A stretch of DNA of 12,591 nucleotides, taken from an uncultured Pseudomonadota bacterium (GTDB lineage Bacteria > Myxococcota_A > UBA796 > GCA-2862545). The notes below the pieces were generated by a model that searched no databases, was not told where the DNA came from, and saw only the letters and a list, made by a program, of their open reading frames with translations. This document shows positions 1 to 7,053 of this stretch, piece by piece. Position numbers and translations under genes: made by a program. Each line of letters begins with the position of its first letter. The stretch's first letter is position 1. Location: the NCBI GenBank assembly GCA_937891875.1, contig CALATR010001002.1, positions 1 through 12,591 on the forward strand, given 5' to 3'.

Positions 1-1394
1 ATCGTGCTGAACGGCCACAGGGCGGAGCTGAACCAGGTGTCCAGCACGTCGTCGTCCTGGGTGAGCTGGTCGTGGCCGGCCTTCTCGCACGCCTCCTCGA
101 AGGTGCGGGCCACGAAGGCGTTGCCCTGCTGGTCGTACCAGGCCGGGATGCGGTGGCCCCACCACAGCTGACGGCTGATGCACCAGTCACGAATGTCGCG
201 AAGCCAGGCGTAGTACGTGTTCTCCCACTGCTTCGGCACGAAGCGGGTCGCGCCGTACTCGACCGCGGCCAGCGCCGGCCCGGCGATGGGCTTCATGGAC
301 ACGAACCACTGGGTCGAGAGCATGGGCTCGACGATGGCCTTGCTGCGCTGCGAGCGAGGCAGGGTCATGACGTTCTTCTCGGAGCCGCGGAACAGCCCCT
401 TGTCCTCGATGGCCTGCTTGACCGCGGCACGCGCCTTCAGGCGGTCGATCCCCTGGAACGGGCCTGCGTTGCCGTTGAGGCTGCCGTCGCGGTTCATGAT
501 GTTGATCATGGGCAGATCGTGCCGCTTGCCGACCTCGAAGTCATTGAAGTCGTGGGCGGGGGTGATCTTGACGCAGCCCGAGCCGAACTCGGGGTCCACC
601 AGGATCGCGTCGGCGATGATCGGGATCTCGCGGTCCACGAAGGGGTGCTGGACCGTCTTGCCGATGAGGTGCTGGTAGCGCGCATCGTCAGGGTGCACGG
701 CCACGGCCGTGTCACCGAGCATGGTCTCCGGACGGGTGGTCGCGACCACCACCTCACCGCTGCCGTCGGTCAGCGGGTAGGCGAAGCTCCACAGCTCGCC
801 CTCGTGCTGCTCGTTCTCGACCTCGAGGTCCGAGAGTGCAGTCTGATCCTCGGGATCCCAGTTGATCAGCCGCTCTCCGCGGTAGATCAGCCCCTGCTCA
901 TGGAGACGCACGAAGTGCTCGGTCACCGCGTCCTGGAGATCGGGATCGAGGGTGAACTTGTCCCGGGTCCAGTCGCAGCTGGCGCCCATGCGGGTCATCT
1001 GCTCGCGGATGCGGCCGCCGGACTCGGCCTTCCACTCCCACACCCGCTCGACGAACTTCTCGCGGCCGAGGTCACGGTAGTCGATGCCCTGGGCCTCGAG
1101 CTGGCGGCGCACGACCCACTGGGTGGCGATGCCGGCGTGGTCCACTCCGGGCAGCCAGAGCACGTTGTAGCCGGCCATGCGCTTGTAGCGGGTCAGGGCG
1201 TCGATGATCGCGTGCTCGAACGCGTGGCCCATGTGCAGGCTGCCCGTGACGTTGGGCGGCGGGATGACGATGCTGAACGCCTCGCCGGGGGCGTCGGGAT
1301 CCGCGACGAAGACGCGAGCCTCGTCCCAGGCCGCACTCCATCGCGCGGCTGCGTCATGAGCGTCGTACTCCTTGGGCAGCGCATCCTCGGACAT
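1..1394 (-). CDS. valS: Valyl-tRNA synthetase, N-terminal part (3' end outside window)
   Basis: This cytoplasmic class I aminoacyl-tRNA synthetase charges tRNA-Val and hydrolyses mischarged Thr-tRNA. The 464 residues present begin MSEDALPKEYDAHDAAARW. They carry the class I ATP-binding signature as PPPNVTGSLHMGHA, with the HMGH motif at residues 54-57. The editing-domain signature TTRPET lies near residues 219-224, and the typical block DTWFSSALWPFS is at the window edge. The KMSKS loop, the anticodon-binding domain and the C-terminal coiled coil would lie beyond position 1. Family members are about 850-950 residues, so roughly half to two thirds remains to be seen. The ATG at 1394 is preceded by a GAGAGG ribosome site. 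The gene is divergent from the HEAT-repeat gene at 1553. The frame is intact throughout, so the truncation comes from the window and is not a pseudogene. Confidence 0.97.
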   Translation of the reverse strand, partial: MSEDALPKEYDAHDAAARWSAAWDEARVFVADPDAPGEAFSIVIPPPNVTGSLHMGHAFEHAIIDALTRYKRMAGYNVLWLPGVDHAGIATQWVVRRQLEAQGIDYRDLGREKFVERVWEWKAESGGRIREQMTRMGASCDWTRDKFTLDPDLQDAVTEHFVRLHEQGLIYRGERLINWDPEDQTALSDLEVENEQHEGELWSFAYPLTDGSGEVVVATTRPETMLGDTAVAVHPDDARYQHLIGKTVQHPFVDREIPIIADAILVDPEFGSGCVKITPAHDFNDFEVGKRHDLPMINIMNRDGSLNGNAGPFQGIDRLKARAAVKQAIEDKGLFRGSEKNVMTLPRSQRSKAIVEPMLSTQWFVSMKPIAGPALAAVEYGATRFVPKQWENTYYAWLRDIRDWCISRQLWWGHRIPAWYDQQGNAFVARTFEEACEKAGHDQLTQDDDVLDTWFSSALWPFST

Positions 1395-1412
1395 GATCCT
1401 CTCTCCATGCAG

Positions 1413-1431
1413 GGGCCCCGTGTGGGGGCCC
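1413..1431 (-). promoter_or_regulatory. GC-rich hairpin in the valS 5' leader
   Basis: GGGCCCC at 1413-1419 pairs perfectly with GGGGCCC at 1425-1431 across a 5-base loop, 19 bases upstream of the valS ATG. It would form in the valS leader, just before the ribosome site. I see no T-box elements around it, so a T-box riboswitch is not supported. It may simply be local GC-rich structure or an operator in the divergent intergenic region. Confidence 0.3.
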
Positions 1432-1491
1432 GGGTCGTAACGCCGCAGCCAGGAGTGGCCAGCCTGCGAGGGGCGGGTGCGTTGGGCCTGA

Positions 1492-1511
1492 CTTGACCCG
1501 TGCTTGACCCG
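1492..1511 (+). repeat. Tandem direct repeat with TTGACC cores in the valS/HEAT intergenic region
   Basis: The 9-mer CTTGACCCG occurs at 1492-1500 and again at 1503-1511. The starts are 11 bases apart, close to one helical turn. Each copy contains a -35-like TTGACC, but I found no good -10 at 16-18 bases from either. The position, about 42-60 bases before the HEAT gene ATG, fits either a promoter element or a protein-binding direct repeat. Only the repeat itself is directly visible. Confidence 0.35.
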
Positions 1512-1552
1512 CTCCTGGCGACCGGTCACTTGCTGTGCATGATGGAGGCTGC

Positions 1553-2791
1553 ATGGAGACGGACGACCCGCGCCGGGCACTCGGCGCGAAGGACCTGCCC
1601 ACCCAGACCGCCGGCGCACGGGATCTCGCGCTGGTGGGCACCTGGGACGACGTGCCCCGGCTCCTGGAGCTGGCGACAGAGCACAAGCGGGTGGGGCTCC
1701 GACTGGTCGCCGCCGCCGCTGCCGCCGACATCCTCCACCGCTACCGCACCGGGCCCGAGCCTCTGGGCAAGGACCAGGTCGAGACCGTCCTGGACTGGGT
1801 CAAGAGGACCGACCCCGGTGTGAACCCGTCCGCGCTGATGCTGCTCTCCGCCGTGCCCTCGCGGACCTCGATCGACCGGCTCGGGCGCCTCCTCCGCGAT
1901 CCCCGCAACGACGTGCGCACCGGCGCCGCGGTGGCCCTGCGCCGCATGGCCAGCTCGCACACGCTCTTCGGCGATGATGCCGCGCTGGTCTACCTCCGCC
2001 GCATGATCGGCTCCTGGCTCGACGATCGCCGCAGCCCGCCGGACGCCCAGACCGCGCTGATCAAGCTCATCGGAAACCTGGGCTTCACCGAGCACTCCGA
2101 GCGGATCGCCGCCTTCTCCTCGACCTCCGCGCCGGTCATCGAGGCCATCGAGCAGGCGCGCACCCGGCTGCAGGCCCGCACCGAGGCTGCGGGTTGGTCC
2201 GGACTGTACGTCTCCGACGGCCTCGACGTGCTCGAGCAGCGGGTCGAGCCCGGCCAGCCCTCCACCCTGCTGACCCACGACGGTGCGGTCGCCCTGCTGC
2301 CGGCCGCCGCGACAGACGGCGCCGTGCCCCCCGGAGACGCTCCCGAGGCCCGACGGCTCGTGTGGGTCCCCCGCCTCGGCCAGCACGAGCTGGTGCAGGC
2401 CATCCAGGAGCGCGGTCGTACCTGGGTTCGGCTCGAGGGCAAGGACCTGGTCGACTGGATGGACACCGAGGGCCACGTGCTCGGTCCGAAGCAGCGGCCG
2501 GCGTCGGGCGCGTTCCTGCCGGCGGTCGCGGATCTGGAGGGTGCAGTCGGCAAGCGCGCGGTCGCGGTCGCCCAGCTGCTGGCGGGTGACCTCGAGGCGG
2601 CGGACGAGGCGCTCACGGCGCTGACAGGCACGAAGAAGCCCCGGGCAGACCTGCTGTTCTGGCTCGGGGAGCTCCGGGCGGAGCAGGGCCGGAAGGCGGA
2701 CGCTCGGCAGGCGTGGCAGGGTTTCCTCGAGCGGGCGGGCAAGCGCCACGCCCTGCGCGAAGTCGCGGAAGCCAGGTTGGAGTCCCTGTGA
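1553..2791 (+). CDS. HEAT-repeat protein with TPR-like C-terminus
   Basis: I do not recognise a named family for this 412-residue protein. It lacks a signal peptide and should be cytoplasmic. Residues 10-200 are helical, Ala/Leu-rich and HEAT-like. The clearest repeat is at 107-132 (IDRLGRLLRD, then DVR and GAAVALRRM, the usual D-x-VR-xx-AA-x-AL spacing). Residues 215-320 look more beta-rich and include KDLVDWMDTEG. Residues 331-412 resemble TPR helices (LLAGDLEAADEAL, then LFWLGELRAEQGRKADARQAW). ATG 1553 is chosen over the in-frame GTG at 1535 because GGAGG at 1544-1548 lies just before it and inside the longer reading. The stop overlaps the next start as GTGA, so the lipoprotein at 2788 is translationally coupled. 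HEAT and TPR folds are scaffolds for protein contacts; a partner role for the lipoprotein is inference. Confidence 0.85.
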   Translation: METDDPRRALGAKDLPTQTAGARDLALVGTWDDVPRLLELATEHKRVGLRLVAAAAAADILHRYRTGPEPLGKDQVETVLDWVKRTDPGVNPSALMLLSAVPSRTSIDRLGRLLRDPRNDVRTGAAVALRRMASSHTLFGDDAALVYLRRMIGSWLDDRRSPPDAQTALIKLIGNLGFTEHSERIAAFSSTSAPVIEAIEQARTRLQARTEAAGWSGLYVSDGLDVLEQRVEPGQPSTLLTHDGAVALLPAAATDGAVPPGDAPEARRLVWVPRLGQHELVQAIQERGRTWVRLEGKDLVDWMDTEGHVLGPKQRPASGAFLPAVADLEGAVGKRAVAVAQLLAGDLEAADEALTALTGTKKPRADLLFWLGELRAEQGRKADARQAWQGFLERAGKRHALREVAEARLESL

Positions 2792-4023
2792 GCCGGTTGC
2801 TGGTCGCCTCCCTCGTCCTCGTCACCACCCTCGGGGCGTGCGCCAAGAGCGTCGTGCCCGAGTACGAGGCCCGCAAGGCCGCGATCGAGGCGGCCCCCAC
2901 CGAGGTGCCTGCAGGCTGGCAGGGCGACGGCGTGCTGCTCCTCTCCGATGAGCTGGTCGATCGCCTCGTGTCCGCCGGCCTCGACAAGTCCGGCGCCTTC
3001 CGCCGCAAGGTGGAGCTGGGCGGTCGGGCGCACTTCACCCCCGACCTCTCCCTGAAGGCGCTCTCCATCGTGCCGTCCAAGCGCTGCGAGGGGTGCGTGC
3101 AGGTCGACGCGACCCTCGACGGCACCTGCTCCTGGCGGATCGGCAACAGCACCGGCGACCGTCCCCTGGGCGGGCACATCGTGTTCGACGCGGTCGTCGA
3201 GGCCCGGCGCAACGGGGCCGTCTGGGACGTGTTCCTCAAGCCGCGCTCGGTGAGCAAGGCCGAGCTGGAGCTGGGCGGCAGGACCTTCCGCACCATCCAG
3301 AAGCTCGCCAAGGGTGCCATCGACGACTGGGCGACGGAGCACGTGTTCGACAACCTGGAAGGCGTCCGGATCACGAGCTTCGAGGCGGATCTCCCCCTGC
3401 GCGCCGTGCGCCCGGCCCCCTCGCCCACCGGCCTGGCCCTGGAGCTGCTCACCGAGGCCCCCGCGGTGGATCTGGTCGACACCCCGACGCTCGAGCCCGG
3501 CGAGGACTGGGCGCTCGCCGTGTCCCAGTCCGCCCTGCTGCACGTCGCCCGCGAGGAGGCCTTCAAGGAGGGCGAGATCGCGATGAAGGTCGCGGTCGAG
3601 CCGACCGCCCTGCAGATCGACAAGGGCACGTTCGTGCTCGACCTGCGGCTGTGGCGACTCGCCGGACGCGGCTGGTGGCGGGACTACCGGGTGCGCGGCA
3701 CCTGGGCAAAGACGGCGTCCGGGTTCGACTTCCAGGCGGTCGAGGCCAAGGAGGGCGAGCGCTCGAAGGGAGCGCGGGTCGCCGATCCCCTGGCCGCGCT
3801 CGCGGAGGGCCGGATCCTGCATGCGGTCGAGAAGGCCGTCAGCACCAGCCTCCCCGGCGGCATGAACGGACAGGTCGGCGGCATCGGGGTGAAGCCCGAG
3901 GTGACCCGGATGGGGCCGGTCCGCGACTTCGTCGTGGTGGGCGGCTCGGCGAGCGTGGGCGGAGCCAAGCGCAAGGCGCCCGCGGTCGCGCCGGACGGAC
4001 GCGGGCCGGGCGGAAACCGCTGA
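2788..4023 (+). CDS. Two-lobed lipoprotein, possibly TULIP/BPI-like
   Basis: This 411-residue protein starts at GTG 2788, overlapping the upstream TGA by 4 bases, with GGAG at 2779-2782 as ribosome site. The N-terminus MSRLLVASLVLVTTLGAC is a lipoprotein signal with lipobox LGAC and Cys18 as the modified residue. Two stretches have a similar pattern. Residues 47-190 start DGVLLLSDELVDRL, and residues 240-345 start DWALAVSQSALLHVAREEA. Each opens with a hydrophobic strand, S-x3-L and an amphipathic helix, followed by alternating strands. This resembles the lobes of TULIP/BPI-type lipid-binding proteins, but that is a structural guess. Cys100, Cys103 and Cys114 in lobe 1 could bind a metal or form a disulfide. 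The C-terminal 25 residues are Gly/Lys/Pro-rich. Lipoprotein export is well supported; the fold and any lipid transport role are not. Confidence 0.85.
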   Translation: MSRLLVASLVLVTTLGACAKSVVPEYEARKAAIEAAPTEVPAGWQGDGVLLLSDELVDRLVSAGLDKSGAFRRKVELGGRAHFTPDLSLKALSIVPSKRCEGCVQVDATLDGTCSWRIGNSTGDRPLGGHIVFDAVVEARRNGAVWDVFLKPRSVSKAELELGGRTFRTIQKLAKGAIDDWATEHVFDNLEGVRITSFEADLPLRAVRPAPSPTGLALELLTEAPAVDLVDTPTLEPGEDWALAVSQSALLHVAREEAFKEGEIAMKVAVEPTALQIDKGTFVLDLRLWRLAGRGWWRDYRVRGTWAKTASGFDFQAVEAKEGERSKGARVADPLAALAEGRILHAVEKAVSTSLPGGMNGQVGGIGVKPEVTRMGPVRDFVVVGGSASVGGAKRKAPAVAPDGRGPGGNR

Positions 4024-4137
4024 CTGGTCGCTGATCCGCTCCGCCGCGGTGTCAGGAACGAGACCTGAAGCCTGTCCCCAGCGGGCCGAAGATCCGACAG
4101 GGTTGACGGACCCCGCCGCTCACGACACCGACCGGCG

Positions 4138-4159
4138 GGTAGCGCGGGTGCGTGCTACC
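4138..4159. promoter_or_regulatory. Inverted repeat overlapping the promoter of the 4188 operon
   Basis: GGTAGC at 4138-4143 and GCTACC at 4154-4159 form a perfect 6-base dyad with a 10-base spacer. The right arm overlaps the candidate -10 hexamer at 4156-4161, the place where a repressor dimer would block polymerase. A short hairpin in RNA is also possible. Confidence 0.35.
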
Positions 4160-4161
4160 GT
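4153..4161 (+). promoter_or_regulatory. Candidate extended -10 promoter for the 4188-6106 operon
   Basis: TGCTACCGT at 4153-4161 reads as an extended -10 (TG-N-TACCGT) 26 bases before the start codon. There is no convincing -35 at 17 bases. A TTGACG occurs at 4103-4108 but is too far from this hexamer to belong to it. The 164-base gap from 4024 holds no gene that I can see. Confidence 0.3.
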
Positions 4162-4187
4162 CTGCAACGAATCACGGAGGAGCCCCC

Positions 4188-5003
4188 ATGCGTCGCCTCT
4201 CGCGCGGCAGATCCCCGTACAGCATCGGCCGGCTGGCCCTCGCTGCCGGCGTGCTGGCACTCGCTGCCTGCAACGCCGATGACGTCGACTACGAGGAGTA
4301 CATCTCCCCGCTGGACGGTCAGACCGGCTGGAACCCCGAGACCGCCCTGGTGGTGGTCGCGGAGGGCATGGACATCCCGCCCGACTACCCGCTCCCCGAG
4401 CTGATCCGCGTGCTGGACCTCGACTTCGGCGGCTTCGTGCCCGGCCGGACCGAGAAGCTCGACGGCAGCCTGCGCTGGACCCCGGACGATCCGCTGAAGA
4501 CCGACTGTGATCCCTCGGATCCGGACGATCTCGGCTGCCGGTTCGGCTGGGTCGTCGACGTGCCCGAGCCGGTGCCCCACGGACCCGAGCTGCACTTCCC
4601 CGACATCCTGGAAGAGCCCGCGGTCTTCGACACGTCTTCCCGCATCGACGTGCTGGGCGGCAGCCTCGACGCCGAGGGACGCCCCTGCCTGGTGCTCTCC
4701 CGCAAGGTCACCGCCGAAGACACCGGCTCCTGGAGCGTCGAGATCGACGGCCAGCTGGTCGAGGACGTCATCGGCTCCCTGCTCGACCCCGCCGACTGGG
4801 CCAGCGGCCTGGAGCTTCCCGCCGGGGACGACGGCGTCGACGTCATCTGCTTCGAGCAGTTCCTGGGCACCCCCGACGACCCACCGCTGGTCCAGGTCGG
4901 CGATCGGGTCCGCCTGACCTGGGGTGACCAGGGTCCGTGGGTCGTCGAGATCGAAGACGGCGCCATCCTCGACACCGTGCAGCGCCTGCGGAGGGCCGAG
5001 TGA
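4188..5003 (+). CDS. Acidic lipoprotein of unknown function
   Basis: I do not recognise this 271-residue protein. Start ATG 4188 is set by a strong GGAGGAG at 4176-4182. The signal sequence has a basic region to Arg15, a hydrophobic stretch LALAAGVLALAAC, lipobox LAAC and Cys28 as the lipidation site. The mature chain is rich in Asp, Glu and Pro and looks beta-rich, with no transmembrane helix. Four further cysteines at 107, 117, 167 and 221 could form two disulfides. Cys107 and Cys117 bracket an Asp-rich loop, DPSDPDDLG, that might bind calcium, but this is only suggested by composition. The stop TGA overlaps the following ATG by one base (TGATG), so it is coupled to the barrel-like protein at 5003, and the two may act together at the outer membrane. 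Confidence 0.85.
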   Translation: MRRLSRGRSPYSIGRLALAAGVLALAACNADDVDYEEYISPLDGQTGWNPETALVVVAEGMDIPPDYPLPELIRVLDLDFGGFVPGRTEKLDGSLRWTPDDPLKTDCDPSDPDDLGCRFGWVVDVPEPVPHGPELHFPDILEEPAVFDTSSRIDVLGGSLDAEGRPCLVLSRKVTAEDTGSWSVEIDGQLVEDVIGSLLDPADWASGLELPAGDDGVDVICFEQFLGTPDDPPLVQVGDRVRLTWGDQGPWVVEIEDGAILDTVQRLRRAE

Positions 5004-6106
5004 TGCGCCTGTCGTACCTGCTCGTTGCGGGCGCCGTAGGTGGTGCCCTGTGGGCCTCCCCTGCCCTCGCCCAGGACGATGACGATCCGTGGGGGCGCTC
5101 GGCGGACGACTCGAGCGACGAGTCCTCCGACGACACCGCGGAGGACGCCTCCGATGACACCGCGGAGGACGCCTCCGACGACACCCCGGACGCCGTGCCG
5201 GAGGCCGATCCGTTCGCCCCGCCGGGTGCGGACGATCCGTTCGCGCCTCCCGGGGTCGACGATCCCGCCCCGGACGGCGAGAGCCCCGAGGGTGAGGACG
5301 CGCAGACCGCAGACGGGGAGACCGAGCCCGTGCCGCCGGTCACCCGCAAGGTCCCGGTGACCAGCGCCGGCAACGTGCCCGCTGGCGTGCGGATCAACAA
5401 CTACGGCGCCGGCACCGGTGCCGACGTCGGTCAGGCCTTCGTCCTGGGCAGCAACGGCGGCACCAACCAGACCATGCTCCGCGCCCGCTACGCCTTTGGC
5501 AAGGACCAGCGCATGGGGCTGCAGGTGGGCCTGCCCTTCGTCGCCCACCGCCTGCCGCGGGGGCTCCCCCGTGACACCGGCCTGGGCAACCTGCAGCTCG
5601 ACTTCTGGTACGCCCTGCGCCAGTCCGAGGGCGGCTGGACCGGCCTCGGCGTCGAGGCGCACGCCAACATCGCCCCCGGCGCCCGCAGCTACACCTGGGT
5701 ACACGACGCGGATGACACCTGGCCCGGCTCCGGCCTGGACCTCGTGCTCCAGAGTCGGCGTACCAAGGGCAAGGTCACCCGGATGGGCCGCGCCGCCCTC
5801 GGCGTCCGCGGCGGTCGCGACTACGCCCCCTGGGCCGGCTCCTACGTGACGTTCGAGGTCGCCGGCGGCCTGGACTACGCCATCAACGACCGCGTCGGCG
5901 TCGTCGGCGAGGCCAGCTTCGCCTACTGGGACCTCTCCCCATTCGACGTCAGCGGCCTCGTCCGCGCCGACGTCAGCGACGGCCTCCGCCTGCGCGCGGG
6001 CATGGTCGTGCCCCTGGCCGTGTGGGTCGGGGCGACCGGGGTGGAGGAGCAGTTCCGTGGGGTCCGGGAAGTGACCGCGCTCATGGACTTGAGCCTGTCG
6101 CTGTAG
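5003..6106 (+). CDS. Secreted protein with acidic linker and probable outer-membrane beta-barrel
   Basis: This 367-residue protein starts at ATG 5003, one base into the upstream stop codon. The signal peptide runs from residue 1 to 23 and ends SPALA before QDDDDPW, a typical signal peptidase I site. Residues 24-112 are an extreme Asp/Glu/Ser/Pro linker containing an 8-residue tandem repeat (DDTAEDAS twice) and DPFAPPG twice. Residues from about 130 to 367 alternate polar and hydrophobic or aromatic residues with Gly-rich turns, as in transmembrane beta-strands: MGLQVGLPFVAHRL, LGNLQLDFWYAL, GLGVEAHANIAPG, YVTFEVAGGLDYAI, VGVVGEASFAYWDL, and a final VTALMDLSLSL. The last residue is Leu and not the usual Phe, which slightly weakens the barrel call. 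No named family is recognised. A terminator-like hairpin follows 9 bases after the stop. Confidence 0.82.
   Translation: MRLSYLLVAGAVGGALWASPALAQDDDDPWGRSADDSSDESSDDTAEDASDDTAEDASDDTPDAVPEADPFAPPGADDPFAPPGVDDPAPDGESPEGEDAQTADGETEPVPPVTRKVPVTSAGNVPAGVRINNYGAGTGADVGQAFVLGSNGGTNQTMLRARYAFGKDQRMGLQVGLPFVAHRLPRGLPRDTGLGNLQLDFWYALRQSEGGWTGLGVEAHANIAPGARSYTWVHDADDTWPGSGLDLVLQSRRTKGKVTRMGRAALGVRGGRDYAPWAGSYVTFEVAGGLDYAINDRVGVVGEASFAYWDLSPFDVSGLVRADVSDGLRLRAGMVVPLAVWVGATGVEEQFRGVREVTALMDLSLSL
5129..5185 (+). repeat. 24-bp in-frame tandem repeat encoding DDTAEDAS
   Basis: A 24-base unit at 5129-5152 is repeated at 5153-5176 with a single base change (GAC to GAT), and the first 9 bases recur at 5177-5185. 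It encodes DDTAEDAS twice and then DDT within the acidic linker. Near-identity at DNA level suggests recent slippage-type duplication. The unit is a multiple of three, so copy change would keep the frame. Confidence 0.9.
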
Positions 6107-6114
6107 GGCGTGAG

Positions 6115-6146
6115 GGAGCCCGACACCGCACCCAGTGCCGGGCTCC
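6115..6146. terminator. Bidirectional terminator-like hairpin between convergent genes
   Basis: GGAGCCCGACAC at 6115-6126 pairs with GTGCCGGGCTCC at 6135-6146, giving a 12-pair stem with one A-C mismatch and an 8-base loop. It lies 8 bases after the plus-strand stop and 22 bases after the minus-strand LysM stop. No T-tract follows on either side, which is common in GC-rich genomes. Termination is inferred from structure and position. Confidence 0.65.
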
Positions 6147-6168
6147 GTCCTCTCCGTCGGCAGCCGAC

Positions 6169-6942
6169 CTACGGCTCGACCACCTCCACCGTCGCGCCTT
6201 CCTCGCGGACCGCCGACGGGATCTCCTCGATGATCTCGATGCCGTCCATCTCGGCCTCGACCTCGTCCAGGCTGACCTCCTCGGCCTCGGCGACGGTGCC
6301 CTCGGTGAGCACGGGGATCATCAGCTGCTGACCGGGACGCAGGCGCTCGAGGTCGACGCTGGGGTTGTAGGACTCGAGCAGCCAGACCGGGATGGAGCCG
6401 GCGTCCTTGGCGATGCTCCAGGCGGTGTCGCCGGTGCGGACCTTGACGAAGGCGCTGCCGCTGCTGCCTCCGCGGGACGCGAGCCAGGCCTCGGCGCGGG
6501 CGGCGTGGTGGGCGTCGCGCTTGGTGGTGAGCACAGCGAGCTCCTCGGCGTTGACCGGCACGACGATCTCGGTGCCGACGGGGTAGACGCCTTCGAGGTC
6601 CAGCTCGGAGATCTCGGCGATGTCCTCGACGGGCACGCCGGACCAGCGGGCGTAGTGGGCCAGGGTCTCGCCGCGACGCAGGTCGAAGCGGGCGGTCGGG
6701 CCGACCTCCTCCTTGCCGGCCGCCTCGGGGCCGGGCTCGACCAGCTCGTCCGCGCCGGGCTCGATCTCGGGATCGAAGCCGAGGTCGGACTCGGAGCTGG
6801 CGATCTCGACCGTGGCCTCGGAGGTGGCGAGCACCTCGGCAGCGTCGGCATCGATGGAGAGGTCGGCGTGCTGTGCGGAGCCCGCGTCACCGGCGCAAGC
6901 GCCGAGCACGAGGGCCAGGGTGGTGAGCAGGGCAGTGCGCAT
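6169..6942 (-). CDS. LysM-domain lipoprotein (two LysM repeats)
   Basis: This 257-residue lipoprotein probably binds peptidoglycan. Start ATG 6942 has AGGAGG at 6948-6953. The signal MRTALLTTLALVLGAC has lipobox LGAC with Cys16. Residues 17-83 are an acidic, low-complexity spacer. LysM 1 spans about 84-130 (FDLRRGETLAHYARWSGV, ending GTEIVVPV). LysM 2 spans about 164-211 (FVKVRTGDTAWSIAKDAG, with YNPSVDLERLRPGQQLMIPV). They are separated by a charged helical stretch. The last 45 residues are again acidic (VEVVEP end), with no catalytic domain, so this is not a LysM hydrolase. LysM modules bind N-acetylglucosamine-containing glycans, so the protein could anchor the outer membrane to the wall. 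A near-consensus sigma-54 promoter lies immediately upstream, which separates its control from the AHSA1 gene 152 bases before it. Confidence 0.92.
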   Translation of the reverse strand: MRTALLTTLALVLGACAGDAGSAQHADLSIDADAAEVLATSEATVEIASSESDLGFDPEIEPGADELVEPGPEAAGKEEVGPTARFDLRRGETLAHYARWSGVPVEDIAEISELDLEGVYPVGTEIVVPVNAEELAVLTTKRDAHHAARAEAWLASRGGSSGSAFVKVRTGDTAWSIAKDAGSIPVWLLESYNPSVDLERLRPGQQLMIPVLTEGTVAEAEEVSLDEVEAEMDGIEIIEEIPSAVREEGATVEVVEP

Positions 6943-6957
6943 GGGGTCCTCCTGGAC

Positions 6958-6974
6958 ACCGCCTCCATGGCGGT
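6958..6974 (-). promoter_or_regulatory. Hairpin in the LysM gene 5' leader
   Basis: On the minus strand ACCGCC and GGCGGT form a perfect 6-pair stem with a 5-base loop. It begins a few bases after the start site predicted from the sigma-54 element (about 6977) and ends 4 bases before the AGGAGG ribosome site. It could stabilise the 5' end or affect ribosome access; no function is shown. Confidence 0.4.
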
Positions 6975-6987
6975 CGCCCAGGGTCAT

Positions 6988-7003
6988 TGCATGGCCCGTG
7001 CCA
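6988..7003 (-). promoter_or_regulatory. Sigma-54 (RpoN) -24/-12 promoter for the LysM lipoprotein gene
   Basis: The minus strand reads TGGCACGGGCCATGCA. The known sigma-54 consensus is TGGCACG-N4-TTGCW. All fixed positions match except one (A for the first T of TTGC), and the GG and GC dinucleotides have the required 10-base spacing. The predicted start site is near 6977, about 35 bases before the ATG at 6942, with a good ribosome site between. Dyads further upstream at 7029-7065 fit activator sites. Confidence 0.7.
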
Positions 7004-7028
7004 GCAATCGATGTACGCCCACACCGCA

Positions 7029-7051
7029 CGATCCCCACGTTGACGGGATCG
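7029..7051. promoter_or_regulatory. Inverted repeat, candidate activator site upstream of the sigma-54 promoter
   Basis: CGATCCC at 7029-7035 and GGGATCG at 7045-7051 are a perfect 7-base dyad with a 9-base spacer. The centre, at 7040, is about 63 bases upstream of the predicted start site at 6977. This is in the region where bacterial enhancer-binding proteins contact DNA, although many sites lie further away. Binding is inferred. Confidence 0.45.
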
Positions 7052-7053
7052 CC

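Noticed and set aside
1395..1440. T-box riboswitch in the valS leader
   Set aside because: The space is too short and no T-box sequence or specifier stem is visible; only a simple GC hairpin is present.
72..1496. A 474-codon plus-strand open frame over the valS region
   Set aside because: The minus strand encodes unmistakable valyl-tRNA synthetase motifs across the same bases.
1990..3822. A 610-codon minus-strand open frame
   Set aside because: It is antisense to both the HEAT and the lipoprotein genes, with shadow composition. The two plus genes have ribosome sites, a lipobox and a coupled overlap.
4052..4068. TCAGG/CCTGA hairpin after the two-lobed lipoprotein gene as a terminator
   Set aside because: The stem is only 5 pairs with a 7-base loop and no T-tract, too weak to support a call.
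5129..5185. CRISPR-like repeat array
   Set aside because: The units are contiguous, in frame and code for an acidic linker; there are no spacers.
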